From Cupriavidus oxalaticus (GTDB lineage Bacteria > Pseudomonadota > Gammaproteobacteria > Burkholderiales > Burkholderiaceae), in contig NZ_CP038635.1 of assembly GCF_004768545.1 (NCBI RefSeq), positions 806,001 through 870,000 on the forward strand: 64,000 bases of DNA, written 5' to 3'. The position numbers and the translations under genes are program-made. Positions 47,126-56,834 of the stretch are shown piece by piece. Position 1 is the stretch's first letter, and the number at the start of each line of letters is the position of its first letter. The notes below the pieces were generated by a model. The model was not told where the DNA came from and did no database searches. It was given only the letters and a program-made list of their open reading frames with translations.

Positions 47126-48526
47126 TCAGTCCAGCGCGCGGTCCTTAGACTCGATATCCACCATGAAGATGGCAAACGCCGCCACCGCCAGGAACGACGA
47201 AAGCAACCCAAGCGCGAGCGTGAACTGGGTGGCCATGATCGGCGCAATGATCGAAGGGGCGAACAGGCCACCGAATCGTGCCATCGCACCGGCGGTGCCC
47301 ATGCCGCTGGCCCGCAGGTCCGTCGGGTACACCTCCGGCGTGAAGGCGTAGAGCGCGCCCCAGGTGCCCAGCAGCGCGAAGCTCATCAACAGGGTGGAGC
47401 CGACGATCAGCGCGGTGGACGTGCCCAGGCTGTACAGCATGCAGCCCGCGGCGCTGAGCAGCAGGAAGCCGATCAGGGTCGGCTTGCGACCCCAGCGCTC
47501 CACGCCGTGCGCGGCGAGCGCGAAGCCGGGGAGCTGGACCAGCGCGAGCAGGATCAGGAAGACCTGGCCACGCATGAAGCCAAAGCCCTGGCCGGCCAGC
47601 TTTACCGGCAGATAGACAAAGACACCGTAATAGGCGATCGAGATCAGCATCCACGCAGCAAGCAGGCAGATGCTGCGGCGCCGGCATCCGGCCGCGAACA
47701 GCGCGAACACCGATTTGCGCTCCATCTTCTGCGGCTCCAGCGGGGCGATCTCGACCGAAACCCGATTGGCCTTGGCAACGCGCTGCAGCACAGCGCGGGC
47801 CTCTTCCGAGCGCCCCGATTTATTCAGGTAGAGCGGCGACTCTGGCACAAAGAACCGAACCACTACGCCGACCAGCGCAGGGAGGCCGGTGACAAAGAAG
47901 ATCATGCGCCAGGCATCGTTGCCTTGCGAGACGGCGACCAGCGCCAGGACGGCGAGCAGGATCGTGCCGACGGCCCAGAACGACTCCAGCAGCACCAGCC
48001 AGCGGCCGCGCCGGTCAGAGGGCAGGAACTCGGCCATCATGGTGTAGTCGACGGGCAACGTGCCGCCCACGCCGATGCCGGTCAGGAAGCGCAGCAGCAG
48101 GAGCCACTGGAAATCCGGGGCGAAGGCGGAGGCGACGCCACAGATGGCGTCAAGGATCACCGCCATCATCAGCACCGGCCGGCGGCCGATCCGGTCCGCC
48201 AGCCGGCCGAACGCGAAGGCGCCGATCAGCATGCCGACGAAGAACATCGTCCCGGTCTGCAAGGCGCTCGGCACGGGGATGCCGAATGTCGCGGCAATGG
48301 AAGGCGCGGTGAATCCGATCGACAGGACCTGCATCGCGTCGGCCAGCCACACCAGGCCGAAAATGCCGAACAGCCGATACTGGAACCGGCCGACACCGGC
48401 TGCGCGGATGCCTTGCTCGATCGTGATGGTCTGGGACGACGATGCCCGCGCGCTTGACTGCGGGGGCACGCTGATCGTCGCTTCGGGGATGGTCGTTGCT
48501 GCCATTGAGGAAATTGATGACGACAT
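47126..48526 (-). CDS. MFS transporter, AAHS-type, NicT-like (nicotinate or 6-hydroxynicotinate uptake)
   Basis: A major facilitator of 466 residues with 12 hydrophobic segments. It has the AAHS signature GRLADRIGRRPVLMM between helices 2 and 3, GIGVGGTLPVDYTMMAEFLPS, and WGRKPTLIGFLLLS between helices 8 and 9. The cytoplasmic N-terminus is long and Ser-rich (about 1-45). It lies beside the nic genes and is transcribed leftward behind a 22-bp palindrome, so it is probably the transporter for nicotinate or 6-hydroxynicotinate (NicT in Pseudomonas putida). The substrate is inferred from context. ATG at 48526 has AGGT upstream. Confidence 0.8.
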   Translation of the reverse strand: MSSSISSMAATTIPEATISVPPQSSARASSSQTITIEQGIRAAGVGRFQYRLFGIFGLVWLADAMQVLSIGFTAPSIAATFGIPVPSALQTGTMFFVGMLIGAFAFGRLADRIGRRPVLMMAVILDAICGVASAFAPDFQWLLLLRFLTGIGVGGTLPVDYTMMAEFLPSDRRGRWLVLLESFWAVGTILLAVLALVAVSQGNDAWRMIFFVTGLPALVGVVVRFFVPESPLYLNKSGRSEEARAVLQRVAKANRVSVEIAPLEPQKMERKSVFALFAAGCRRRSICLLAAWMLISIAYYGVFVYLPVKLAGQGFGFMRGQVFLILLALVQLPGFALAAHGVERWGRKPTLIGFLLLSAAGCMLYSLGTSTALIVGSTLLMSFALLGTWGALYAFTPEVYPTDLRASGMGTAGAMARFGGLFAPSIIAPIMATQFTLALGLLSSFLAVAAFAIFMVDIESKDRALD

Positions 48527-48608
48527 TTTGTCTACCTGTCTTTATAGGCTGATTCTTGAATTCGGAAGCCAAGCACCGCGATGCGGCGAAACCTGTGGCT
48601 ACCCCAAG

Positions 48609-48671
48609 CTAGCGAGGCCAGACCTGGCCAGGTAGTCCTCTCGCAACACCTTCCTGGTACTGATACGACAT
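48609..48671 (-). CDS. 20-residue short ORF in the nicT leader
   Basis: Starts MSYQYQEGVARG and stops after 20 codons (ending VWPR). AAGGAG lies five bases before the ATG, the best ribosome site in this leader, and nicT starts 82 bases after its stop. It may be a leader peptide or the remnant of a deleted gene. I know no family. Confidence 0.35.
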   Translation of the reverse strand: MSYQYQEGVARGLPGQVWPR

Positions 48672-48883
48672 AGTCACTCCTTGTTGTCTACCCTTGGTTG
48701 TCCGGGCCCGGGTTCCCGGTCGGCACGGCGAGGGACTACGCAAGCCCCGGGCCAGCGCTTCCGGTGATGTAAAGGGCCAATCTTGTGGTCTTGTTGTCTC
48801 GTCTGCCGCTTGTGTGCGCGGTTCTTGCGCCGTCCTTGTGCCGGGAGGCACCGCGGCGCGGCTTTTGGTATCGATGCCGGCAC

Positions 48884-48905
48884 TCATGTAGTGCGCACTA
48901 CATGA
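48884..48905. promoter_or_regulatory. 22-bp perfect palindrome, operator candidate for nicT
   Basis: Half-site tcatgtagtgc at 48884-48894 is mirrored exactly to 48905. The same ctacatga octamer is repeated directly at 48920-48927, 22 bases on. It sits just past the -10 of the predicted leftward promoter, over the expected start point. Confidence 0.65.
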
Positions 48906-48911
48906 TCGTTC

Positions 48912-48940
48912 AGCGTAAGCTACATGAAACTGGCGGGCAA
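48912..48940 (-). promoter_or_regulatory. Predicted promoter of the nicT transcript
   Basis: On the minus strand TTGCCC (48940-48935), a 17-base spacer, then TACGCT (48917-48912). The -10 is weak. The palindrome begins seven bases downstream, so a bound repressor would cover the start. Confidence 0.45.
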
Positions 48941-49115
48941 GGCCGAACTGCGGTTTCTCTCCTTGGGGTTTTCCCGCGCCTGGCGCGCAGTGCGCCGATC
49001 TGTCGGCGCAGGCCTCCCTGCCCGGTGGCAAAGCGCCCTGCCAGGCACGGCACGGATACTGTCAGGATGGATGCGAAGGCGCGGCGGGCCGGCCGCGAAG
49101 GCCCTCCGCTGGTCT

Positions 49116-52043
49116 TCAGTGGGCAGGCGCCGCGCGCAGCCGCGCGACGGTGTTCTCCAGGTCCTGCCAGGCGGGTTGGTCGGGGGCAAAGCGCGCGCGC
49201 AGGTACTGCGCCAGCTGCGCGATCTGCCGGTCGTCGAAGGTGTCGGCATAGGCCGGCATCGCGCCCAGCTCGCTGTTGGGCGGCGCGGGCATGCCTTGCA
49301 GCAGCACCTGGATCACGTTGTCGGGCAGCTTGCTGTGCAAGTTGGTGTTGAGTGCGAGCGACGGCTTTACGCCAAACTGCGCGATGCCCTGGTCTGATTG
49401 ATGGCACACCGCGCAGGCGCTCTGGTATAGGCGTTCACCGGGGCCGCCGAGGGTGCGTGCAGCCTGTGCGCTGCGTTGTTCGAGTCTGGCAGCCTGCGCG
49501 TCGAGCACGGAAGGCGCTGGCGGCGGCGTGCCGAATGACGCGACGTAATGCGCGATCGCGCGCACATCCGATTCGGGCAACTGCGCGAGTTCTTCCACCA
49601 CCGGCGCCATCGGTCCTGCGGCGGCGCCGTGATGCGGTGCATAGCCGCCGCGCAAGTAGGTAAACAGCGCCGCCTCGGTCCACGGCACCGGTGCGTGGGA
49701 GAGCGATGTCAGCGGCGGTGCCTCCCAGCCTTCGGCACTGCCGCCAGTCAGGTACTTGCGCCCGCCTTGTTCCCCGCCGAGCGCGTTGCGCGGCGAATGG
49801 CAGGCGCTGCAATGGCCCAGCCCCTCGGCGAGATACGCGCCGCGGTTCCACTGCGCGGAGCGCGCGGGGTCGGGCTTGAAGGGTGCGTCGCGATGGAACA
49901 GCAGGTTCCAGCCCGCCAGCAGCGGACGCAGGTTGAACGGGAACGTGAGCCGGGTCTGCGGCACCTCTGACTTCACCGGCTCGGCCGACATCAGGTACGC
50001 ATACAGCGCCTGCATGTCGGCATCGCTGACCTTGGCGAACGCGGTGTAGGGGAAGGCCGGATACAGGCGCCGTCCGTCCCGGTGGATGCCCTCGCGCATC
50101 GCGCGCTCGAAGGCGGCGAACGACCAGTTGCCGATGCCGGTCTGCACATCGGGCGTGATGTTGGTGCTATAGACCGTGCCAAACGGCGTTTCCAGCGGCA
50201 GGCCGCCCGCATTCTTCACGCCGCCGGGGACGGTATGGCATACCGCGCAGTCACCTGCCGCGGCCACCAGGCGGCCGCGTTCCAGCGTGGCCGCGGAATA
50301 GAAGCCGGGCCCGGGCGGTGCGACCGGCGCGATCGGCGCGCGCCACGGCATCAGCGTTGCGCACAGGCCGGCCGCGGTCGCGGCAGCGGCGGCGATCCAG
50401 CCGCGCTTGCTGCGCTTGCCGGCGCGCTTGTCCTCACTCTCGGCCAGCGCCAGGCGGATGCGTTCGGCGCTGAAGGGCGGCGTGCGCAAGCGCACGCCGG
50501 TGGCGTCGAAGATGGCGTTGGCCACGGCGGCAGCCGCGGGCAGCGTATCGGCCGGGCCTGCGGCCAGTTGGTCACGCTCGGTGAGCGTGCCAGCCAGGTG
50601 GACCTCCGGCAATACTGCGCTGGTTGCGACGGCGGGGAGCGATTGGTTGGCAGAAGCCTCCGTGGCAGGCCAGGTATCGAATGCCGGGCTGACAGCGGTC
50701 AATTGCAGGGTAGCGTCGGCAACAGCCTGCTCCAGCGAGCGCGCAGCAGGTGTGGCTTGCGCGGGCGCCAGCGATTCGCTGTCATGCCCCACCGTCACGC
50801 GCGTGACGGCCAGCTCGCCGGTGGTGCCATCGACTTCGACTTCCGCCACCCATGCCGACCAGCTCTGGCCGGCGTCGTGGTCGACGGTGTGCGCATAGGC
50901 AAAACCGCGCCCGCGCCGCACATTGCCTGCCGATGTGGCGGCATGCGGAACGGATGGCGTCCAGCCGGAGCGCTCGCTGACCTGCCTGACGAGGGCCGAG
51001 CCGCGTGAGTCGTCGAGGTGCGAAAGCCGCAGCGCGACCGGGTCGGTGCCGGATGCGGCGGCGATTTCATCGAGATGGGATTCTCGCGCAAAGACATGGG
51101 CGCGCGCCGCCGCAAGCGGTGCGGCATCGAAAGCGGCTACAGCGCCGGCGCTGCCGACATCGACATCGGGAATGCGGTAGGGCGGCATGACTGCGCTGCC
51201 GCTGTCGCCGGTGTCCGTCACGGGCGACGCCGTATGCGTGAGCCAAAGTGCCAGCGGCACCGGCGGCGGAGCCGTGCCGGCCAGTGTTGCGGCGTAGGCG
51301 TCGATGGCATTGCCGCTGCGCGCGCTGTCGATGCATACGGCGAGCTGCGCACCGGACAGGCCGATATCGCCGGCGCACAGCCGGCGCATCACGGGTTTGC
51401 CGGCGGCATGGGCCAGCAGTGCGGCGTCGGCGGCCGCGTGGTGGGCGAGCAGGGCCGGATCGCCGGCGTCGGCGGCCGCCTGCCACCCGGCCAGCGCGAC
51501 CTGTTGCGGCGCAATGCCCAGCAGCGCGGCCAGTTCTTCGCGCAGTGCGCCGTGGCGCAGGCTTGGCAGCCACACATACAGCATGCCGTCGCGCCAGTCC
51601 GCGATCGCGGTGCAGAACGCTTCGGTCCCGGTGCCGGCCAGCGGCCACTGGTAGTGCTGCGCGTGGCGCGTGGCGGCGCTGGCGAGCGCGCGGGTGGCGT
51701 CACCGCGCCGCGCAACGGCGTGGCGCGGTACGGGAGCTTCATCCGCGCGAGGCGGCGCCGACCAGCGTGCCTGCAGGGCCCTGGCGGCGTCGGCCGCCAA
51801 GGCATCGCTTTCCGCGGCCACGCCCGCAAACTGGTTGCGCACCACGGCCGCGCGCACGCCGGGCAACGCCAGCGCGGCATCGCGCTCCGCGCCGAGCAGG
51901 CGTGGTACCAACGGCTTGCCGTCGATCCAGCGCAGCCCTGGCGGCGTCAGCACATGGGCGACGAGGCACATGGAAGCCGGCGGTGGCTCATGTTTCGCCA
52001 GGGCGCCGGTTTGCACGGCCTGTCGCACGAGTTCCTGCTTCAC
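49116..52043 (-). CDS. nicB1: Nicotinate dehydrogenase cytochrome subunit with a degenerate molybdopterin domain
   Basis: Electron-accepting subunit of the nicotinate hydroxylase, 975 residues. Residues about 20-540 look like the molybdopterin domain of IorB/NicB enzymes. The catalytic GAGE motif is replaced (AAGPADTLPAAAAVANAI, about 494), and the block between GHDSE and the C-terminal part is shortened, so this domain is probably inactive. A hydrophobic segment (about 548-568) is followed by three c-type heme sites: CAVCH (599-603), CSACH (745-749) and CAVCH (877-881), placing this part in the periplasm. The GTG start overlaps the nicA stop (GTGA). The GenBank-style name nicB1 is my label by analogy with split NicB in Bordetella. 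Confidence 0.85.
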   Translation of the reverse strand: MKQELVRQAVQTGALAKHEPPPASMCLVAHVLTPPGLRWIDGKPLVPRLLGAERDAALALPGVRAAVVRNQFAGVAAESDALAADAARALQARWSAPPRADEAPVPRHAVARRGDATRALASAATRHAQHYQWPLAGTGTEAFCTAIADWRDGMLYVWLPSLRHGALREELAALLGIAPQQVALAGWQAAADAGDPALLAHHAAADAALLAHAAGKPVMRRLCAGDIGLSGAQLAVCIDSARSGNAIDAYAATLAGTAPPPVPLALWLTHTASPVTDTGDSGSAVMPPYRIPDVDVGSAGAVAAFDAAPLAAARAHVFARESHLDEIAAASGTDPVALRLSHLDDSRGSALVRQVSERSGWTPSVPHAATSAGNVRRGRGFAYAHTVDHDAGQSWSAWVAEVEVDGTTGELAVTRVTVGHDSESLAPAQATPAARSLEQAVADATLQLTAVSPAFDTWPATEASANQSLPAVATSAVLPEVHLAGTLTERDQLAAGPADTLPAAAAVANAIFDATGVRLRTPPFSAERIRLALAESEDKRAGKRSKRGWIAAAAATAAGLCATLMPWRAPIAPVAPPGPGFYSAATLERGRLVAAAGDCAVCHTVPGGVKNAGGLPLETPFGTVYSTNITPDVQTGIGNWSFAAFERAMREGIHRDGRRLYPAFPYTAFAKVSDADMQALYAYLMSAEPVKSEVPQTRLTFPFNLRPLLAGWNLLFHRDAPFKPDPARSAQWNRGAYLAEGLGHCSACHSPRNALGGEQGGRKYLTGGSAEGWEAPPLTSLSHAPVPWTEAALFTYLRGGYAPHHGAAAGPMAPVVEELAQLPESDVRAIAHYVASFGTPPPAPSVLDAQAARLEQRSAQAARTLGGPGERLYQSACAVCHQSDQGIAQFGVKPSLALNTNLHSKLPDNVIQVLLQGMPAPPNSELGAMPAYADTFDDRQIAQLAQYLRARFAPDQPAWQDLENTVARLRAAPAH

Positions 52044-52537
52044 GATGCCGCTCCCACGCCAGCCTGCCGCATCAGCACCGCGGCGCGCTGCACTGCGCGC
52101 ACGATTTCCACATGCGTGCCGCAGCGGCACAGGTTGAAGCGCAGCGCCTCGCGGATCTGCGCTTCGTCAGGATCGGGATTCTGCGCGAGCAGCGCCTTCG
52201 CGGTCATGATCATGCCGTTCAGGCAATAGCCGCATTGTGCGGCCTGCTCGTCGATAAAGGCCTGCTGCACCGGGTCGGGATGCTCCGCCGTGCCCAGGCC
52301 TTCCAGCGTGGTGACCGCGTGGCCCACCGCGGCCCTGACCGGCAGCACGCATGAGCGCGCGGCCAGGCCGTCGACCAGCACCGTGCACGCGCCGCACTGG
52401 CCCAGCCCGCAACCGTACTTGGGGCCATTGCAGGCCAGGTCGTTGCGCAGGATATAGAGCAGCGGCGTGTCGGGCGCCACGCTGAGCGTGTGCTCCGCGT
52501 GGTTGACTTGTAGCGTCAGGGGGCGAGGCGTGTTCAT
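52040..52537 (-). CDS. nicA: Nicotinate dehydrogenase 2Fe-2S subunit
   Basis: Small iron-sulfur subunit of nicotinate hydroxylase (nicotinate to 6-hydroxynicotinate). The 165-residue protein has an N-terminal plant-type ferredoxin domain with KYGCGLGQCGACTV (C43, C48, C51, and C63). The C-terminal helical domain has AAQCGYCLNGMIM (C102, C105) and NLCRCG (C137, C139). These eight cysteines bind two 2Fe-2S clusters, as in IorA/NicA. ATG at 52537 is chosen over a GTG eight codons upstream. It is coupled to the next gene by a GTGA overlap and lies downstream of nicC. Confidence 0.93.
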   Translation of the reverse strand: MNTPRPLTLQVNHAEHTLSVAPDTPLLYILRNDLACNGPKYGCGLGQCGACTVLVDGLAARSCVLPVRAAVGHAVTTLEGLGTAEHPDPVQQAFIDEQAAQCGYCLNGMIMTAKALLAQNPDPDEAQIREALRFNLCRCGTHVEIVRAVQRAAVLMRQAGVGAAS

Positions 52538-52568
52538 CGGGGGCGGCAAGTTGCAGATCACGCGGCAG

Positions 52569-52606
52569 GCACGCCGCGCCCCTTCGTGCGAGGGGCTGCG
52601 GCGTGC
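52569..52606 (-). other. Intercistronic hairpin between nicC and nicA
   Basis: gcacgccgcgcccc faces ggggc-t-gcggcgtgc with one bulge, giving a 14-15 bp GC stem. There is no T-run on the minus strand, so it is more likely a processing or stability element than a terminator. Confidence 0.45.
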
Positions 52607-52633
52607 AGGTTCAGGTCAGGCCTAAGGTCGGTG

Positions 52634-53887
<1,254 letters not shown>

Positions 53888-54030
53888 TCAAGGGCAAGGA
53901 AGAAAATGAGGGTCCTATGGAAAACCCTTATGATCTTATGAGTGTCTGCGCACGATGCTTTAATACGGTGAATTTGTGCGCTAAACAAGGGATTGGTTAA
54001 TTAAGTATGCACTGAACGAGTGAATCGCGC

Positions 54031-54059
54031 TTGGCGCAGATTCTATTTGCCTATATAAA
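54031..54059 (+). promoter_or_regulatory. Promoter of nicE-nicD-nicX-nicF
   Basis: TTGGCG (54031-54036), 17-base spacer, TATAAA (54054-54059), 88 bases before the nicE start. Confidence 0.6.
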
Positions 54060-54070
54060 GTGTGTACACT
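54059..54070 (+). promoter_or_regulatory. AGTGTGTACACT operator candidate, nicE side
   Basis: Plus-strand copy of the 12-mer, overlapping the last base of the -10 and covering the expected start point of the nicE transcript. A repressor bound here would block initiation. Confidence 0.6.
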
Positions 54071-54146
54071 ACAATCGATTCGCAGCATGCAAGGCCATCC
54101 GGGCAGGGCAGGCGGGTAGACAGACAAACAGATAACGGAGTCGACA

Positions 54147-54899
54147 GTGCAGAAAGTTTTCCGAATCGGCCAGATCGTGCCGAGCTCCAACACCACGATG
54201 GAAACCGAGATCCCGGCGATGCTGGCCGCGCGCCAGCAGGTGCGTCCGGAGCGCTTCACCTTCCACGGCAGCCGCATGCGGATGAAGAAGGTGGTCAAGG
54301 AGGAACTGGCGGCCATGGATGCCGAATCCGACCGCTGCGCGGTGGAGCTGAGCGACGCCCGCGTCGACGTGCTCGGCTATGCCTGCCTGGTGGCGATCAT
54401 GGCGATGGGCCACGGCTACCACCGCGTCTCCGAGCAGCGGCTGCAGGCGCACACCGCCGAGAACGGCGGCGACGCGCCGGTGATCACCAGCGCCGGCGCG
54501 CTGGTCGATGCGCTCAAGGTGATGGGCGCCAGGCGCATCGCCGTGGTGGCGCCGTACATGAAGCCGCTGACCGAGCTGGTGGTCGACTACATCCGCAATG
54601 AGGGCTACGAGGTGGTCGACTACCGCGCGCTGGAGATCCCCGACAACCTCGACGTCGGCCGCCACGATCCGTCGCGGCTGCCGGAGATCGTCGCGCAGAT
54701 GGATTTCGCCGATGCCGACGTGATCGTGCTGTCCGCCTGCGTACAGATGCCGTCGCTGCCGGCGGTGGCCAAGGTCGAGGCAATGACGGGCAAGCCGGTG
54801 GTCACCGCCGCCATCGCCACCACCTATGCAATGCTCAAGCGCCTGGGCCTCGAGCCGGTGGTGCCGGGCGCGGGCGCGCTGCTGTCCGGCGCCTACTGA
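54147..54899 (+). CDS. nicE: Maleate isomerase (Asp/Glu racemase fold)
   Basis: Isomerises maleate to fumarate, the last step of nicotinate breakdown, using two cysteines. The 250-residue protein contains RIGQIVPSSNTTMETEIPAML, DVLGYACLVAIMAMGHGYHR (C80) and VLSACVQMPSLPAVAKVEA (C198). This agrees closely with remembered P. putida NicE. Start is a GTG at 54147 behind CGGAG. First gene of the rightward unit, eleven bases before nicD. Confidence 0.95.
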   Translation: MQKVFRIGQIVPSSNTTMETEIPAMLAARQQVRPERFTFHGSRMRMKKVVKEELAAMDAESDRCAVELSDARVDVLGYACLVAIMAMGHGYHRVSEQRLQAHTAENGGDAPVITSAGALVDALKVMGARRIAVVAPYMKPLTELVVDYIRNEGYEVVDYRALEIPDNLDVGRHDPSRLPEIVAQMDFADADVIVLSACVQMPSLPAVAKVEAMTGKPVVTAAIATTYAMLKRLGLEPVVPGAGALLSGAY

Positions 54900-54910
54900 A
54901 GGAGCCGGCC

Positions 54911-55741
54911 ATGGCGACCAGTACTTTCCTTTACGGCGGCAACGTCCATGCCAACGGCATCCGGCAGCACTACCTGCGCTATGGCGGCCAGGACGGCGCG
55001 CGCGCGCAGCGCGATGCCTTGATCATCGTGCCCGGCATCACCAGCCCGGCGGTCACGTGGGGCTTCGTCGGCGAGCAGTTCGGGCGGCAGTTCGATACCT
55101 ATGTGCTCGACGTGCGCGGCCGCGGGCTGTCGCAGGCCGGCGCGGAGCTGGACTATAGCCTCGATGCGCAGGCCGCCGACGTGATCGCGTTTGCCGAAGC
55201 GCTCGGGCTGCAGCGCTACGCCATCGTCGGCCATTCCATGGGCGCGCGCATCGGCATCCGCGCCGCGCATAGCAAGCCCGCTGGCCTGACGCGGCTGGTG
55301 CTGGTCGATCCGCCGGTGTCGGGCCCGGGGCGCCGCGCCTATCCGGCGCAATTGCCGTGGTACATCGATTCGATCCGGCTGGCACAGCAGGGCATCGACG
55401 CGGAAGGCATGCGCCGCTTCTGCCCCACATGGACTGAAGACCAGCTGCGCCTGCGCGCGCAATGGCTGCATACCTGCGACGAGCGCGCGATCCTGGCCAG
55501 CTTCAACGGCTTCCATGAAGACGATATCCACGCCGACCTGCCGCAGGTCGATGTGCCGGTCCTGCTGATGACCGCGGGCCGCGGCGACGTGATCCGCGAG
55601 GAAGACGTGCAGGAAATGCGCAGGCTGCTGCCCGCGCTGCTGGTCGCGCATGTCGCCAATGCCGGCCACATGATCCCGTGGGACGATGAGCCCGGCTTCT
55701 ATCGTGCCTTCGGCGACTTCCTCGGCGCGGCGCTGAACTGA
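54911..55741 (+). CDS. nicD: N-formylmaleamate deformylase
   Basis: Alpha/beta hydrolase that releases formate from N-formylmaleamate to give maleamate. The 276-residue protein has the nucleophile elbow IVGHSMGARIG (S109), with Asp133 in RLVLVDPP and His253 in NAGHMIPWDDE. This triad has the same spacing as the reported S101-D125-H245 of P. putida NicD, shifted by eight. The start follows AAGGAG; the next gene, nicX, begins 13 bases after the stop. Confidence 0.93.
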   Translation: MATSTFLYGGNVHANGIRQHYLRYGGQDGARAQRDALIIVPGITSPAVTWGFVGEQFGRQFDTYVLDVRGRGLSQAGAELDYSLDAQAADVIAFAEALGLQRYAIVGHSMGARIGIRAAHSKPAGLTRLVLVDPPVSGPGRRAYPAQLPWYIDSIRLAQQGIDAEGMRRFCPTWTEDQLRLRAQWLHTCDERAILASFNGFHEDDIHADLPQVDVPVLLMTAGRGDVIREEDVQEMRRLLPALLVAHVANAGHMIPWDDEPGFYRAFGDFLGAALN

Positions 55742-55754
55742 TCAAGGAGGGAAC

Positions 55755-56834
55755 ATGCCCGTAAGCGATTACGACCTGACCGCAGCGTGGAAGCAGGTGC
55801 TGACGCTGTCGAAGCTGCAGCCGGGGCAGACCGTCACCGTGCTGACCGGCGCGGCCACGCATCCGCAGACGCTGCGTACGGCGATGGTGGCGGCGCAGTC
55901 GATGGGCGCCATCGTCAACCGGCTCGACCTGCCGCCGGTTAACGGCGAGAAGGCGCTCAGCCGCGACGCACTAGCCTATCTCGGCACCACGCCGCTGACC
56001 GGCAATCCGGCGGCGATTGCCGCATTGAAAGCAAGCGATTTGGTGCTGGACCTGATGACGCTGCTGTTCTCGCCCGAGCAGCACGAGATACTGTCCGGCG
56101 GCACCAAGATCCTGCTGGCGGTGGAGCCGCCCGAAGTGCTGGCCCGGTTGGTGCCGACCGAGGCCGACCGCGCCCGCGTCAAGGCTGCCACTGAACGGCT
56201 GGGCCGCGCGGGAGAGATGCATATCGTGTCCGAGGCGGGCATGGATCTGCGCTGCAGGCTGGGTGAATTCCCGGCAATCAGCGAGTACGGCTTTGTCGAC
56301 GAGCCCGGCCGCTGGGACCACTGGCCGAGCGGCTTCGTGCTGACCTGGCCGGACGAGGGCGGCACCAACGGCACCATCGTGCTGGACCGCGGCGACATCC
56401 TGCTGCCGATGAAGTCCTATCTGCAGGCGCCGATCCGCATCACGGTGGAGGCCGGCTACGTGCGCCGCATCGAAGGCGGTGTCGATGCCGAGCTGCTGGC
56501 CGACTACATGGCCTCGTTCAACGACCCGGAAGCGTATGCGATGTCGCATATCGGCTGGGGCCTGCAGCCGCGCGCCAGCTGGTCGGCGCTGGCGATGTAC
56601 GACCGCGAGGCCACCATCGGCATGGACGCGCGTGCGTATGAAGGCAATTTCCTGTGCTCGTTCGGCCCCAACAACGAGGCAGGCGGCAGCCGCACCACTG
56701 CCTGCCATATCGATATCCCGGTGCGCCACTGCACGGTCAGCCTCGACGGCGAGCCGGTGGTGGTGCGCGGCAAGGTGATGGACGGGCACCATGCTCCCGC
56801 CGCATCGCTCTACAAGGATTCGCGCCATGGATGA
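55755..56834 (+). CDS. nicX: 2,5-dihydroxypyridine 5,6-dioxygenase
   Basis: Ferrous-iron ring-cleaving enzyme that makes N-formylmaleamate from 2,5-dihydroxypyridine. The 359-residue protein has the metal ligands His265 (SHIGWGLQP), His318 and Asp320 (ACHIDIP), the same numbering as reported for P. putida NicX. FVLTWPDEGGTNGTIVLDRGD and FLCSFGPNNEAGGSRTTACH are family blocks. AAGGAGG precedes the ATG. Its 3' end overlaps nicF by eight bases. Confidence 0.95.
   Translation: MPVSDYDLTAAWKQVLTLSKLQPGQTVTVLTGAATHPQTLRTAMVAAQSMGAIVNRLDLPPVNGEKALSRDALAYLGTTPLTGNPAAIAALKASDLVLDLMTLLFSPEQHEILSGGTKILLAVEPPEVLARLVPTEADRARVKAATERLGRAGEMHIVSEAGMDLRCRLGEFPAISEYGFVDEPGRWDHWPSGFVLTWPDEGGTNGTIVLDRGDILLPMKSYLQAPIRITVEAGYVRRIEGGVDAELLADYMASFNDPEAYAMSHIGWGLQPRASWSALAMYDREATIGMDARAYEGNFLCSFGPNNEAGGSRTTACHIDIPVRHCTVSLDGEPVVVRGKVMDGHHAPAASLYKDSRHG

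Larger units (their letters stand above)
48527..49115. other. Long leader and promoter region of nicT
   Basis: This 589-base gap contains, reading leftward, a candidate promoter (48912-48940), a 22-bp palindrome and a 20-codon open frame with a strong ribosome site (48609-48671). No longer gene is convincing in either strand. Confidence 0.6.

Noticed and set aside
48674..48883. 69-codon minus-strand frame in the nicT leader ending at the short ORF's ribosome site
   Set aside because: GTG start without a ribosome site and a basic, Pro/Arg-rich translation with no protein-like pattern; more likely untranslated leader.
51018..52229. 403-codon plus-strand frame opposite nicB1
   Set aside because: Antisense to a gene with three heme motifs and family similarity; its own translation is low-complexity Arg/Gly/Ala.
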